DNA of 64,000 nt from Streptomyces sp. MA5143a (GCF_900290235.1 NZ_OLMK01000014.1:62001-126000); one strand, 5' to 3'. Shown: positions 8,038 to 17,568, counted from the stretch's first letter. The notes: generated by a model from the letters alone, not told the origin. Numbers and translations: made by a program.

Positions 8038-8798
8038 GCGGATGCGCCACCCTTCGTGTATGCCTCGTAGCCCTCGTTCTCCAGCTTGTCGGCGAGCTCG
8101 GGGCCACCGGACTCGACGATCCGGCCGCCCGCGAAGACGTGGACGTGGTCGGGCTTGATGTAGCGCAGGATGCGCGTGTAGTGCGTGATCAGCAGGGTGC
8201 CGACCTCGCCGGTCTCACGGACGCGGTTGACGCCCTCGGAGACGACCCGGAGCGCGTCGACGTCCAGACCGGAGTCCGTCTCGTCGAGGATCGCGACCTT
8301 CGGCCTGAGCAGTTCGAGCTGGAGGATCTCGTGGCGCTTCTTCTCACCGCCGGAGAAGCCCTCGTTGACGTTGCGCTCGGCGAAGGAGGGGTCCATGTTG
8401 AGGCGCTGCATGGCCTCCTTGACCTCCTTGACCCAGGTGCGCAGCTTGGGGGCCTCGCCGCGGATGGCGGTGGCGGAGGTCCGCAGGAAGTTGGAGACCG
8501 AGACGCCGGGGACCTCGACGGGGTACTGCATCGCCAGGAACAGGCCCGCGCGGGCGCGCTCGTCGACGGACATCTCCAGGACGTCCTCGCCGTCGAGCAG
8601 CACGGTGCCGCCGGTGATCGTGTACTTCGGGTGACCCGCGAGCGAGTAGGCGAGGGTCGACTTGCCGGAGCCGTTGGGGCCCATGATGGCGTGCGTCTCG
8701 CCCTGCTTCACGGTGAGGTCGACGCCCTTGAGGATCTCCTTCGTGGCGTTGTCGGCCTCGACGGTGACGTGCAGGTCTCGGATTTCAAGCGTTGCCAT
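8034..8798 (-). CDS. sufC: Fe-S assembly ATPase SufC
   Basis: A 254-residue soluble ABC-type ATPase that drives cluster building on the SufBCD scaffold. Walker A is GPNGSGKSTL, the signature FSGGEKKRHEI (SufC-type) and Walker B KVAILDETDSGLDVDAL. No membrane segment. It sits between the Rieske-type gene and sufS, and its end overlaps the sufS start. Confidence 0.94.
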   Translation of the reverse strand: MATLEIRDLHVTVEADNATKEILKGVDLTVKQGETHAIMGPNGSGKSTLAYSLAGHPKYTITGGTVLLDGEDVLEMSVDERARAGLFLAMQYPVEVPGVSVSNFLRTSATAIRGEAPKLRTWVKEVKEAMQRLNMDPSFAERNVNEGFSGGEKKRHEILQLELLRPKVAILDETDSGLDVDALRVVSEGVNRVRETGEVGTLLITHYTRILRYIKPDHVHVFAGGRIVESGGPELADKLENEGYEAYTKGGASA

Positions 8799-8805
8799 GG
8801 GTGCC

Positions 8806-9126
8806 TCAGGACTCCTGGGTGAGGGAGACGAGCACGTCGTCCCCTTCGATCTTTACGGGGTATACGGGGACGGGGCGCGTCGCGGGCAGGCCGGACGGCT
8901 TACCGGTGCGGAGGTCGAACGCGGAGCCGTGCAGCCAGCACTCGATCTGGCAGTCCTCCACCTCGCCCTCGGAGAGCGAGACGTTCGCGTGGGAGCAGAT
9001 GTCGTGGATGGCGAACACCTCTCCCTCGGTCCGCACGACCGAGACCGGCGTGCCGTCGAGTTCCACCCGCTTCGGGGTGTCCTCCTCCAGCTCGCTCAGC
9101 CCGCAGGCGCGTACGAAGGTGGTCAT
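8806..9126 (-). CDS. Rieske-type [2Fe-2S] ferredoxin in the suf operon
   Basis: A 106-residue Rieske ferredoxin of the non-heme-iron dioxygenase component type. Ligands are Cys-Ser-His in DICSHANVS and Cys-x2-His in IECWLHGSAFD, separated by about 16 residues. The ATG at 9126 overlaps the sufD stop (ATGA), which fixes the start. It may supply electrons during cluster assembly; it is a usual actinobacterial suf member whose precise role is not established. Confidence 0.9.
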   Translation of the reverse strand: MTTFVRACGLSELEEDTPKRVELDGTPVSVVRTEGEVFAIHDICSHANVSLSEGEVEDCQIECWLHGSAFDLRTGKPSGLPATRPVPVYPVKIEGDDVLVSLTQES

Positions 9127-10316
9127 CGGCCCGATCCAGTCACGGTCTCCAGCTCCTCGTCGAGCTTCTCCAGCAGGCGCTGCTCGATGTCGTCGACGCC
9201 GATCTGCTGGACCAGCTCGGCGAAGAAGCCGCGCACGACGAGGCGGCGGGCCTCCTCGGCGGGGATACCGCGGGCCATCAGGTAGAAGAGCTGCTCGTCG
9301 TCGAAGCGGCCGGTCGCCGAGGCGTGGCCGGCGCCGACGATCTCGCCGGTCTCGATCTCCAGGTTCGGCACGGAGTCGACGCGGGCGCCGTCCGTGAGGA
9401 CGAGGTTCCGGTTCATCTCGTAGGTGTCGGTGCCCTCGGCCGCGGCCTCGATGAGGACGTCGCCGATCCACACCGCGTGGGCTCCGTCGCCCTGGAGGGC
9501 GCCCTTGTAGACCACGTTGGACTTGCAGTGCGGCACGTTGTGCGTGACCAGCAGGCGGTGCTCCTGGTGCTGGCCGGCGTCGGTGAAGTACAGACCGAAC
9601 AGCTCGGCCTCGCCGCCGGGGCCGGCGTAGGTGACGCGCGGGTGAAGGCGGACGACGTCGCCGCCGAAGGTGACGACGACCGACTTGAAGGAGGCGTCCC
9701 GGCCGACGAGGGCGTTGTGCTGGGCGATGTGCACGGCCTTGTCGTCCCAGTCCTGCACGGAGACGACGGTCAGCTTGGCGCCGTCACCGAGGAGGTAGTC
9801 GACGTTGGCGGCGAGCACGGCGTCACCGGTGTGGTCGATGACGACGACGGCCTCGGCGAAGGCACCCAGTTCGATGACCTGGTGGGCGAAAGCGGTGCCG
9901 CCCTCGCCGTGCACGGCGATGCGGATCGGCTCGGTGAGGACCGTCTCCTTGGGGACGGTGATCACACCGGCCTTCTCGAACGCCGAGTAGGCCTGGGCGG
10001 CGACGCGGTCCACCGGGGTGCCGGCCCTGCCGAGGCGGGCGTCGTCACGGCCGACGGCCTCGACGATGACGCCCTCGGGGGCCTGCACGTCGACCTTCAG
10101 GCCGTCGCCGGTGCCGACGGCGGTGCCGTCGTGCAGCCCGCGCAGCCGCTCCAGCGGGGTGAACCGCCACTCCTCCTCGCGGCCGTGCGGCACGGGGAAG
10201 TCCGCCACGTCGAAGGACGGGGGCGCGCTCATGCGCGAGACGACGGTCGACTCGGCGGCCACCGCGATCGAGCCGGCGGTGGTGGAGCCCACCGGGATGT
10301 TCTGAGCCTCAGCCAT
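9123..10316 (-). CDS. sufD: Fe-S assembly protein SufD
   Basis: A 397-residue SufB/SufD-family beta-helix protein. The C-terminal half carries the family block KSNVVYKGALQGDGAHAVW, and the end has LFYLMARGIPAEEARRLVVRG, which also occurs in SufB. SufD pairs with SufB and two SufC. It follows sufB after an 89-base gap with a hairpin and overlaps the Rieske gene. Confidence 0.93.
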   Translation of the reverse strand: MAEAQNIPVGSTTAGSIAVAAESTVVSRMSAPPSFDVADFPVPHGREEEWRFTPLERLRGLHDGTAVGTGDGLKVDVQAPEGVIVEAVGRDDARLGRAGTPVDRVAAQAYSAFEKAGVITVPKETVLTEPIRIAVHGEGGTAFAHQVIELGAFAEAVVVIDHTGDAVLAANVDYLLGDGAKLTVVSVQDWDDKAVHIAQHNALVGRDASFKSVVVTFGGDVVRLHPRVTYAGPGGEAELFGLYFTDAGQHQEHRLLVTHNVPHCKSNVVYKGALQGDGAHAVWIGDVLIEAAAEGTDTYEMNRNLVLTDGARVDSVPNLEIETGEIVGAGHASATGRFDDEQLFYLMARGIPAEEARRLVVRGFFAELVQQIGVDDIEQRLLEKLDEELETVTGSGR

Positions 10317-10353
10317 GGCTGTCGGTCTGCTCTCTTCCTACGTTTACGATCTT

Positions 10354-10378
10354 CGGCCCGCCCCGGAGAGGCGGGCCG
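10354..10378 (-). promoter_or_regulatory. Hairpin in the sufB-sufD gap
   Basis: A 9-bp perfect stem (CGGCCCGCC at 10354-10362 with GGCGGGCCG at 10370-10378) and a 7-base loop lie in the only sizeable gap of the suf operon. It could be a weak attenuator or an mRNA processing or stability element that tunes sufB over the genes downstream. Confidence 0.4.
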
Positions 10379-10405
10379 CCTGCTGCTGGACCGGAAGGTC
10401 TGGGG

Positions 10406-11830
10406 TCAGCCGACCGCGCCTTCCATCTGCAGCTCGATCAGCCGGTTGAGCTCCAGCGCGTACTCCATGGGCAGCTCCTTGGCGATCGGCTCGACGAAGC
10501 CGCGCACGATCATCGCCATGGCCTCGTCCTCCGACAGACCGCGGCTCATCAGGTAGAAGAGCTGGTCCTCGGAGACCTTGGAGACGGTCGCCTCGTGGCC
10601 CATGGACACGTCGTCCTCACGGACGTCGACGTACGGGTAGGTGTCCGAGCGGGAGATGGTGTCGACGAGCAGGGCGTCGCACAGCACGTTCGACTTGGAG
10701 CCGGGGGCGCCCTCGCCGATCTCGATCAGACCGCGGTAGGAGGTGCGGCCACCGCCGCGCGCCACGGACTTCGAGACGATGTTCGAGGACGTGTTCGGGG
10801 CCATGTGGACCATCTTGGCGCCGGCGTCCTGGTGCTGGCCCTCGCCCGCGAAGGCGATGGAGAGGGTCTCGCCCTTGGCGTGCTCGCCCATCAGGTAGAC
10901 GGCCGGGTACTTCATCGTCACCTTGGAGCCGATGTTGCCGTCGATCCACTCCATGGTGGCGCCCTCGTAGGCGACGGCGCGCTTGGTGACCAGGTTGTAG
11001 ACGTTGTTCGACCAGTTCTGGATGGTCGTGTAGCGGCAGCGGGCGTTCTTCTTGACGATGATCTCGACGACCGCGGAGTGCAGCGAGTCCGACTTGTAGA
11101 TCGGGGCCGTACAACCCTCGACGTAGTGCACGTAGGCGCCCTCGTCGACGATGATCAGGGTCCGCTCGAACTGGCCCATGTTCTCCGTGTTGATGCGGAA
11201 GTAGGCCTGGAGCGGGATCTCGACGTGCACGCCCTTCGGCACGTAGATGAAGGAGCCGCCGGACCACACGGCGGTGTTCAGCGCGGCGAACTTGTTGTCG
11301 CCGGCCGGGATGACGGTGCCGAAGTACTCCTTGAAGAGCTCCGGGTGCTCCTTCAGCGCGGTGTCGGTGTCGAGGAAGATGACGCCCTGCTCCTCCAGGT
11401 CCTCGCGGATCTGGTGGTAGACGACCTCCGACTCGTACTGGGCGGCGACACCGGCGACGAGGCGCTGCTTCTCCGCCTCGGGGATGCCCAGCTTGTCGTA
11501 GGTGTTCTTGATGTCCTCGGGCAGGTCCTCCCAGGACTCCGCCTGCTTCTCCGTGGAGCGCACGAAGTACTTGATGTTGTCGAAGTCGATGCCCGAGAGG
11601 TCGGAGCCCCAGTTCGGCATGGGCTTCTTCTCGAACAGCTTCAGGCCCTTGAGACGCAGCTTCGTCATCCACTCCGGCTCGGACTTCTTGCCGGAGATGT
11701 CGAGGACGACGTCCTCGTTCAGACCGCGCTTCGCTGCGGCACCGGCCTCGTCGGAGTCCGCCCAGCCGTATTCGTACTTACCCAGGCCCTCGAGCTCAGG
11801 GTGGGCGGTCTCCTCGATGGGGAGAGTCAT
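10406..11830 (-). CDS. sufB: Fe-S assembly scaffold SufB
   Basis: A 474-residue SufB, the scaffold subunit of SufBCD. Recognisable blocks are [53 protein letters not shown] (containing a conserved Cys) and the C-terminal [20 protein letters not shown]. The ATG at 11830 overlaps the sufR stop. No frameshift or intein is seen, the latter being worth noting because some actinobacterial SufB proteins carry one. Confidence 0.95.
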   Translation of the reverse strand: MTLPIEETAHPELEGLGKYEYGWADSDEAGAAAKRGLNEDVVLDISGKKSEPEWMTKLRLKGLKLFEKKPMPNWGSDLSGIDFDNIKYFVRSTEKQAESWEDLPEDIKNTYDKLGIPEAEKQRLVAGVAAQYESEVVYHQIREDLEEQGVIFLDTDTALKEHPELFKEYFGTVIPAGDNKFAALNTAVWSGGSFIYVPKGVHVEIPLQAYFRINTENMGQFERTLIIVDEGAYVHYVEGCTAPIYKSDSLHSAVVEIIVKKNARCRYTTIQNWSNNVYNLVTKRAVAYEGATMEWIDGNIGSKVTMKYPAVYLMGEHAKGETLSIAFAGEGQHQDAGAKMVHMAPNTSSNIVSKSVARGGGRTSYRGLIEIGEGAPGSKSNVLCDALLVDTISRSDTYPYVDVREDDVSMGHEATVSKVSEDQLFYLMSRGLSEDEAMAMIVRGFVEPIAKELPMEYALELNRLIELQMEGAVG

Positions 11831-12558
11831 GCGGGGTTCCTCCCGGCCGTGCTTGCGGATGCGTTGGTGGCTGACTTGGAAACTCTGGGGATGAACGTCG
11901 TGCAGACGCCGTCGCCGTGGGCGATGGTGGCCAGCCGCTGGACGTGCGTACCGAGCAGTTCGGCGAAGAGCTCGGTCTCGGCCTCGCAGAGCTGCGGGAA
12001 CTGCTCGGCCACATGGGCCACCGGGCAGTGGTGCTGACAGAGCTGCTCACCCTGGTGGGGGTGGGGGGCACTGCGTGCCGTAGCAGCGTACCCGTCCGCG
12101 CTCAAGGCCTTGGCCAGGGCTTCGGCCCTGTCCTCGGGGGCGGCCGCCTCGACCGCCTCGCGGTACTCGCCGGCCTGCGCGGCGACCCGGGCGCGGGCGA
12201 AGGCGGCGACTGCCTGCTCCCCGCCCTCCTGGTCCGCGATCCAGCGGAGCGCGTCCACGGCCAGCTTGTCGTACGACTGGTCGAAGGCGTCGCGGCCGCA
12301 GTCCGTCAGGGCGAACACCTTGGCCGGGCGCCCGCGCGTGCGCGCGCCGTAGACACGCTGCTCACGGGGCTGCACGACATCGTCGGCGACCAGGGCGTCC
12401 AGGTGTCGGCGGACGGCGGCCTGGGTCAGGCCGAGACGGCCTGCCAGGTCGGCCACGGTGGACGGCCCGTGATCCAGGATGGACCGCGCGACCCGGTTGC
12501 GAGTGGATCGCTCACCGGTCGCGAGTTCCTCCTGCGGAGCCGCGCCAACGTTTTTCAC
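11827..12558 (-). CDS. sufR: Fe-S-sensing repressor SufR
   Basis: A 243-residue regulator starting at GTG (VKNVGAAP). A DeoR/ArsR-like winged helix is at about 20-90 ([20 protein letters not shown]). The C-terminal cluster-binding Cys set is in [10 protein letters not shown] and FPQLCEAE. With a bound 4Fe-4S cluster SufR represses its own operon; when clusters are scarce the suf genes turn on. I chose the GTG at 12558 because homology starts there and the operator overlaps it; the longer in-frame ATG at 12630 would read through the operator. Confidence 0.9.
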   Translation of the reverse strand: MKNVGAAPQEELATGERSTRNRVARSILDHGPSTVADLAGRLGLTQAAVRRHLDALVADDVVQPREQRVYGARTRGRPAKVFALTDCGRDAFDQSYDKLAVDALRWIADQEGGEQAVAAFARARVAAQAGEYREAVEAAAPEDRAEALAKALSADGYAATARSAPHPHQGEQLCQHHCPVAHVAEQFPQLCEAETELFAELLGTHVQRLATIAHGDGVCTTFIPRVSKSATNASASTAGRNPA

Positions 12559-12571
12559 AACGCCATTGTTG
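12558..12571. promoter_or_regulatory. SufR-type operator CAAC-N6-GTTG
   Basis: CAAC-GCCATT-GTTG overlaps the first base of the sufR GTG codon. It matches exactly the palindrome described for Streptomyces SufR. A repressor bound here would block a leaderless or near-leaderless suf transcript. Confidence 0.8.
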
Positions 12572-12630
12572 CGTAATTCCGCGGAGGGGGGCAAGCCGCG
12601 CCCGGACGGCCCGGCGGTGCCGTGCGTCAC

Positions 12631-12649
12631 TTAGGTAAGCCTCATCTGA
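12631..12649. promoter_or_regulatory. Iron-box-like site (DmdR/IdeR type)
   Basis: TTAGGTAAGCCTCATCTGA matches the Streptomyces DmdR1 consensus TTAGGTTAGGCTCACCTAA at 15 of 19 positions. It lies 73 bases upstream of the sufR start and about 160 before the rightward ABC gene. The suf operon is the logical target because its product needs iron. Confidence 0.5.
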
Positions 12650-12798
12650 CCTGCGGGAATGATCTTTGATCGATCGAGGGAGCGGGGCGGCAGGGGGCGC
12701 GACGGGGTGCCTTCCCGGGGCGTGGGGCCCCGCGCGGGCGAGCCGCGGTCGCCCTCGGACGCCACCCCCCGAGCTCTCCGGCGCCCACCCGCCCTCCC

Positions 12799-12804
12799 TA
12801 GACT
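12799..12804 (+). promoter_or_regulatory. -10 element of a leaderless promoter
   Basis: TAGACT ends seven bases before the ATG at 12812, and no Shine-Dalgarno is present. This spacing is the usual leaderless arrangement in Streptomyces and supports that start for the ABC ATPase. Confidence 0.5.
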
Positions 12805-12811
12805 CGGGGCC

Positions 12812-13735
12812 ATGCGAAGCGACCCCGTGGTGCAGGTCCGGGACCTGGTGAAGAGGTACGGCGAGAAGACCGCGGTGGACGGCCTCGACCTGGAGGCGTC
12901 GCCCGGCGTCACCGCGGTGCTCGGCCCGAACGGCGCCGGCAAGACCACCACCGTGGAGAGCTGCGAGGGCTACCGGAAGCCGGACTCCGGCACCGTGCGC
13001 GTCCTCGGTCTCGACCCGGTCCGCGAGGCCGCCGCGCTGCGCCCCCGCATCGGGGTGATGCTCCAGTCCGGCGGCGTCTACTCGGGCGCCCGTGCCGACG
13101 AGATGCTGCGCCATGTGGCGAAGCTGCACGCGCACCCGCTCGACGTGGACGCCCTCATCGAGCGTCTCGGCCTCGGCGGCTGCGGCCGTACGACGTACCG
13201 CCGTCTGTCCGGGGGACAGCAGCAGCGGCTCGCCCTGGCGATGGCCGTGGTCGGCCGCCCCGAGCTGGTCTTCCTCGACGAGCCGACCGCGGGCCTCGAC
13301 CCGCAGGCCCGCCGCGCCACCTGGGACCTCGTCCGGGACCTGCGCGCCGACGGGGTCTCGGTCATCCTGACCACGCACTACATGGACGAGGCCGAGCAGC
13401 TCGCCGACGACGTCGCGATCATCGACGCCGGCCGGGTCATAGCCCAGGGCACCCCCGAGGAGCTGTGCCGCGGCGGCGCCGAGAACACCCTCCGCTTCAC
13501 CGGGCGCCCCGCCCTCGACGTCGGCTCCCTGCTGAAGGCGCTGCCCGCCGACTCCACGGCCGTCGAGCTGACCCCGGGCGTCTACCGGGTCACCGGGAAG
13601 GTCGACCCGCAGCTCCTCGCGACCGTCACGTCCTGGTGCGCCCAGCACGGCGTGATGCCGGACGGGATCTCGGTGGAGCGCCACACCCTCGAAGACGTCT
13701 TTTTGGAACTGACCGGCAAGGAGCTGCGTTCGTGA
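12812..13735 (+). CDS. ABC transporter ATP-binding protein (drug-export type)
   Basis: A 307-residue ATPase of the DrrA/NatA type. Walker A is GPNGAGKTTT, the signature LSGGQQQRLALAM and Walker B LVFLDEPTAGLD, followed by the switch His in LTTHYMDEAEQL. The C-terminal 80 residues form the extra domain usual in this family. The downstream permease starts inside its stop (GTGA, 13732-13735). The substrate is unknown; an exporter of a lipid or antibiotic is typical. The gene order suf-ABC-ctaA suggests a conserved position but gives no substrate. Confidence 0.88.
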   Translation: MRSDPVVQVRDLVKRYGEKTAVDGLDLEASPGVTAVLGPNGAGKTTTVESCEGYRKPDSGTVRVLGLDPVREAAALRPRIGVMLQSGGVYSGARADEMLRHVAKLHAHPLDVDALIERLGLGGCGRTTYRRLSGGQQQRLALAMAVVGRPELVFLDEPTAGLDPQARRATWDLVRDLRADGVSVILTTHYMDEAEQLADDVAIIDAGRVIAQGTPEELCRGGAENTLRFTGRPALDVGSLLKALPADSTAVELTPGVYRVTGKVDPQLLATVTSWCAQHGVMPDGISVERHTLEDVFLELTGKELRS

Positions 13736-14502
13736 CGACCAGCGGTACCTACGCGCCCCGGCCCGGCGCCGCCCCGCTGCCCCGCATGATCGCGGCGCAG
13801 GCGGCCCTGGAGACGAAGATGCTGCTGCGCAACGGCGAGCAGCTGCTGCTGACGGTCGTGATCCCCACCCTGATGCTGGTGCTGTTCGGGTCGGTGGACA
13901 TCGTCGACACCGGTGAGGGCAAGGCCGTCGACTTCCTGGCACCCGGTGTCCTCGCGCTCGCCGTGATGTCGACGGCGTTCACCGGGCAGGCCATCGCCAC
14001 CGGCTTCGAACGCCGCTACGGCGTCCTCAAGCGGCTGGCGGTCTCCCCGCTCCCCCGCTGGGGCCTGATGACCGCGAAGACGCTGTCGGTGCTGGTCACC
14101 GAGGTCCTCCAGGTCGTCCTGCTCACAGTGATCGCCTTCGCGATGGGCTGGTCCCCGCACGGCAACCCGTTCGCCGTCCTGCTGCTCCTGGTCCTCGGCA
14201 CGGCGGCCTTCTCGGGCCTCGGTCTGCTGATGGCGGGCACGCTGAAGGCGGAGGCGACGCTCGCCGCCGCGAACCTCGTCTTCCTGCTGCTGCTCGTGGG
14301 CGGCGGCGTCGTGGTGCCGCTCGACAAGTTCCCGGACGCGGCGCAGAGCGTGCTCGGGCTGCTGCCGATCGCGGCGCTCTCCGACGGGCTGCGCGACGTC
14401 CTCCAGCACGGCGCCGGGATGCCGTGGGCGGACCTCGGCATCCTCGCGGTGTGGGCGGTGCTCGGGCTCGGCGCGGCCGCCCGGTTCTTCCGCTGGGAGT
14501 AA
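13732..14502 (+). CDS. ABC-2 type permease
   Basis: A 256-residue membrane protein with about six hydrophobic segments. It contains LLLTVVIPTLMLVLFGSVD early, then AFTGQAIATGFERRYGVLKRL, the cytoplasmic ABC-2 motif. GTG start coupled to the ATPase stop. Together they form a half-size export system that should act as a 2+2 complex in the membrane. Confidence 0.87.
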   Translation: MTTSGTYAPRPGAAPLPRMIAAQAALETKMLLRNGEQLLLTVVIPTLMLVLFGSVDIVDTGEGKAVDFLAPGVLALAVMSTAFTGQAIATGFERRYGVLKRLAVSPLPRWGLMTAKTLSVLVTEVLQVVLLTVIAFAMGWSPHGNPFAVLLLLVLGTAAFSGLGLLMAGTLKAEATLAAANLVFLLLLVGGGVVVPLDKFPDAAQSVLGLLPIAALSDGLRDVLQHGAGMPWADLGILAVWAVLGLGAAARFFRWE

Positions 14503-14568
14503 GGGCAGGTCACAGCGGTGGTCCGGGAGCGGTGCGCCCCCTCGTGAACGCGTGCACAAGCGGCGGCC

Positions 14569-14574
14569 TACCAT
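14569..14574 (+). promoter_or_regulatory. -10 element of the leaderless ctaA promoter
   Basis: TACCAT is followed by seven bases and the GTG at 14582. The spacing matches leaderless actinomycete genes and decides the start codon over the in-frame ATG at 14573, which lies inside this element. Confidence 0.45.
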
Positions 14575-14581
14575 GGTGCGC

Positions 14582-15586
14582 GTGCCGAACGTGACCCGCG
14601 ACGACCTCGTCTCCGCAGCGCGCAACCCGCTCGCCTTCATCGCCGAACGCTGGACCCCCGATCCCCGGACGGTCCGGCGCGCGGCCCTGGCCGCCCTCGT
14701 CATGGCGGTGGTCATCGTGGTGACCGGCGGCGCCGTGCGACTGACCGGGTCGGGCCTCGGCTGCCCGACCTGGCCCAAGTGCACCGACGACTCACTCACC
14801 GCGACGCGCGAGATGGGCGTCCACGGTGTCATCGAGTTCGGCAATCGCATGCTGACGTACGTGCTGTGCGCGGCGGTCGGCTGGGCGATCATCGCCGCCC
14901 GCTCCCAAAGGCCGTACCGGCGCGATCTGACCCGGCTGGGCTGGACGCAGTTCTGGGTGGTCATGGGCAACGCGGTCCTCGGCGGCATCGTCGTGCTGGT
15001 CGGCCTCAACCCGTACACGGTGGCCGCGCACTTCCTGCTGTCGACCGCGCTCATCGCCGTCGCCGCCGTGATGTGGCACCGCACCCGGGAGGGTGAGGGG
15101 GCCCCGCGTCCGCTGGTCGGCACGGCGGTGCGGCAGCTGGTGTGGATCCTGGTGGGAGTCACCGTGCTGCTGATCGCGGTCGGCACGGTCGTCACCGGCG
15201 CGGGGCCGCACGCCGGTGACTCCAGCGAGGTCGAGCGCATCCCGCTGAACTGGGAGACGGTCACCAAGCTGCACGCCGTGCTCGCCTGGATCGTGGTGAC
15301 GCTGACCTTCGCCCTGTGGTTCGTCCTCAAGGCGGTCGACGCGCCCCGCGACCCGCTGCGCCGGACCCGGGACCTGTTCCTGGTCCTGCTCGCGCAGGGC
15401 GTCATCGGCTACGTCCAGTACTTCACCGACCTCCCCGAGGTCCTGGTGGGCGCCCATATGCTCGGCTCCTGCCTCGTGTGGATCGCCACCCTGAGGGTCC
15501 TGCTGTCCCTGCGGGAGCGCCCGGCGGACGAGACGGACGTGCCGCTGCTGGCCCAGGCGGAGCGCCCGGTCGCGGCCCACGGCTGA
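14582..15586 (+). CDS. ctaA: Heme A synthase CtaA (COX15 family)
   Basis: A 334-residue membrane protein with about eight helices. It oxidises the C8 methyl of heme O to give heme A for cytochrome aa3. The first loop has the paired cysteines GLGCPTWPKC, and conserved helix histidines are in VHGVIEFGNRM, AAHFLLSTAL, KLHAVLAW and GAHMLGSC. The heme O maker ctaB is 2.4 kb away on the other strand. Start chosen from the leaderless promoter; the ATGs at 14552 and 14573 are alternatives. Confidence 0.9.
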   Translation: MPNVTRDDLVSAARNPLAFIAERWTPDPRTVRRAALAALVMAVVIVVTGGAVRLTGSGLGCPTWPKCTDDSLTATREMGVHGVIEFGNRMLTYVLCAAVGWAIIAARSQRPYRRDLTRLGWTQFWVVMGNAVLGGIVVLVGLNPYTVAAHFLLSTALIAVAAVMWHRTREGEGAPRPLVGTAVRQLVWILVGVTVLLIAVGTVVTGAGPHAGDSSEVERIPLNWETVTKLHAVLAWIVVTLTFALWFVLKAVDAPRDPLRRTRDLFLVLLAQGVIGYVQYFTDLPEVLVGAHMLGSCLVWIATLRVLLSLRERPADETDVPLLAQAERPVAAHG

Positions 15587-15587
15587 G

Positions 15588-16373
15588 TCAGCCGTACGTC
15601 CGGACCAGGTCGTCGATCGCCGGGCCGAGGAACGCCCTGGTCAGCTCGCCGCGACGCGGCACCACGGGGGCGGGCTCCCGGTAGCGGCGCCGCCTGACGT
15701 CCTCGACCACCTCGCCGGGCGCGCCCAGCTCCGGCAGCAGCTCCAGCGCCTCCCGCTTGGAGATCAGCCGGCCGTCCCGCAGGGTGGCGGTGGCCCGGGC
15801 GTGGGTGAGCAGACCCAGGTCGACCCAGACGTCCCGCCGCCACAGGTGGGCCTTGTCGACCGCCGGCCGCCAGAAGTCCCGCTGGTCTCGTACGACGAAG
15901 GCGGCCAGGTCGACGTCCTGGACCGGGGGGAGCAGGGCCTCGGGCGGCTCTCCGTGCAGGACCACACCGAAGGTGCGCAGTTCACGACGGGTGACCGGGG
16001 TGACCGTCCGCCGGAACAGCTGCCCGTGCGCCCAGGTGAGGTGTCTGCGGCCGGGGTCGGACACGGTGTCGGGGGTCAGATAGGTGCAGTGGAGCAGATC
16101 GGCGAGCGGCTCGTGGCGCAGCCGCGCGTGCGACCGGGCCAGCCGCCATACCGTCCCGGCGGTGATCGGCCCGTCCAGGACGGCGATCAGGTCCAGATCG
16201 CTGCGGCCCTCTTGGTAGTCGCCCCCGCCGAGCGAACCGTGGGCCCACACGGCGAGCGGGTCCGGGCCGCCGCGCAGCCCGTCGACGAAGCGGCGGAGGA
16301 GGGCGGCGGTCGCGCCGGCGGAGTCCGGCAGCGCGCGTAAGGCGGCGGTGGGGGTCGGGTCGCTGCGTGTCAT
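15588..16373 (-). CDS. Nucleotidyltransferase-domain protein
   Basis: A 261-residue protein with a DNA polymerase beta-type nucleotidyltransferase core: WAHGSLGGGDYQEGRSDLDLIAVL holds the GS motif and the metal-binding Asp-x-Asp. The rest is helical. This architecture occurs in aminoglycoside adenylyltransferases and in housekeeping transferases of unknown substrate. It ends one base after the ctaA stop on the opposite strand. Substrate unknown. Confidence 0.75.
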   Translation of the reverse strand: MTRSDPTPTAALRALPDSAGATAALLRRFVDGLRGGPDPLAVWAHGSLGGGDYQEGRSDLDLIAVLDGPITAGTVWRLARSHARLRHEPLADLLHCTYLTPDTVSDPGRRHLTWAHGQLFRRTVTPVTRRELRTFGVVLHGEPPEALLPPVQDVDLAAFVVRDQRDFWRPAVDKAHLWRRDVWVDLGLLTHARATATLRDGRLISKREALELLPELGAPGEVVEDVRRRRYREPAPVVPRRGELTRAFLGPAIDDLVRTYG

Positions 16374-16403
16374 ACGGGCCAGTCTGTCCGGTCCGGGTCC
16401 GGC

Positions 16404-17510
16404 TCACTCCAGTCCGTACACCCGCCGCGCGTTGTCCGCCGCGATCAGTGCGGCCACGCGTTGGGCGTCCGTCAGGGACCAGGCGCCCTCCGCGACCCAG
16501 GTGCCCAGGACCCGGGCTAGGGCCTCGCGGAAGAGGCGGGCGCCGACGACGTGCAGCTCGGGCAGGCCGTGGGCGCCGCTGGAGAACAGGAGCTTGCCGA
16601 AGGGGGCGAGTTCGAGGACCTCGGCGAGCACGGCGGGGGCCCGCGCCCCGGTGCGGACGAGCTCGGCGCCGAGGTCGGCGTAGACGTGCGGGAAGACACC
16701 GGCGAGGTGGGCGGCGTGGCGGTGGTACGGGTAGCCGTGCAGCAGGACCAGGTCGGTGCCGAGGCCGGCCGTGGCGCGGACGAAGTCGGTGAGCAGGACG
16801 GGATCCGTGCGGTCGATGCGCAGGCCGGGCTCGCCGAGGCCGGCGTGGAGCTGGACGGGACGCCCGGAGGCGATGGCGATCCACAGCAGATGGCGCAGGA
16901 GCACCTGGTCGGTGAGGGTCCCGCCGACGGACCGGTGCCCGAGCCAGCGTCCGGCGGCTCCCCGCACCTCCCCGGGGCCGGGCGGCTCGGGTGCGAGCGC
17001 CAGACCGTGCCGTACGCCCGCCACCGACGCGAAGGCCACGGCGTGCGCGGCGGCCCCGTGCACCGACTCGGCGAGATTGGCGAGGAACGACTCCACGGTG
17101 CCGGAGGTGTCGGCCACCTGTTCGGCGAGGAGTTCGAGCCGGACGATCTCGTGTGCGTCCGCGTCGCCCGTGGTGGCCATCTCGCCGGGCCCGGTGAGGT
17201 CGCCGGGCAGCCCCGTGTCGACGAGGTAGGTGGTGATGCCGCTGCCCCGCAGCAGTCGGCGGCCCGCCTCCAGGACGCCCAGTTCACGGCGGCGGGCGAG
17301 ATAGCGGGCCGGTGGGCAGTGCGGTTCGAGGCCCAGCAGGGGCGGGCACCAGCGGCGCACGGCGAAGCCGGTCTGGGTGTCGAAGTAGGTGGTGCCGGGC
17401 GCCGGTGGTCCCTCACCGCGGGAGAGGTGGGCCTCGAACGTGCCGAGGCCCAGCTCCGTTCTCAGTACGCCGTGGCAGTACTGGTCCACGAGGGACGGCG
17501 TTTCGATCAT
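16404..17510 (-). CDS. Amidohydrolase-family (TIM-barrel) protein
   Basis: A 368-residue amidohydrolase-2-type protein. Metal or substrate positions are suggested by VDQYCHGVL at the N-terminus, RPVQLHAGLGEPGLR, LVLLHGYPYHRHAAHL, and the C-terminal LLFSSGAHGLPELH, where family members have a catalytic Asp or similar. The last helix, ADNARRVYGLE, is typical. Reaction not known: decarboxylase or hydrolase activity on a small acid would be usual. Stands alone on the minus strand. Confidence 0.72.
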   Translation of the reverse strand: MIETPSLVDQYCHGVLRTELGLGTFEAHLSRGEGPPAPGTTYFDTQTGFAVRRWCPPLLGLEPHCPPARYLARRRELGVLEAGRRLLRGSGITTYLVDTGLPGDLTGPGEMATTGDADAHEIVRLELLAEQVADTSGTVESFLANLAESVHGAAAHAVAFASVAGVRHGLALAPEPPGPGEVRGAAGRWLGHRSVGGTLTDQVLLRHLLWIAIASGRPVQLHAGLGEPGLRIDRTDPVLLTDFVRATAGLGTDLVLLHGYPYHRHAAHLAGVFPHVYADLGAELVRTGARAPAVLAEVLELAPFGKLLFSSGAHGLPELHVVGARLFREALARVLGTWVAEGAWSLTDAQRVAALIAADNARRVYGLE

Positions 17511-17568
17511 CCGGACTCCCCGTCGCTGGACCGGTGTGCTCCCACAGGTCCTAACGGGTGAGTCGGGC

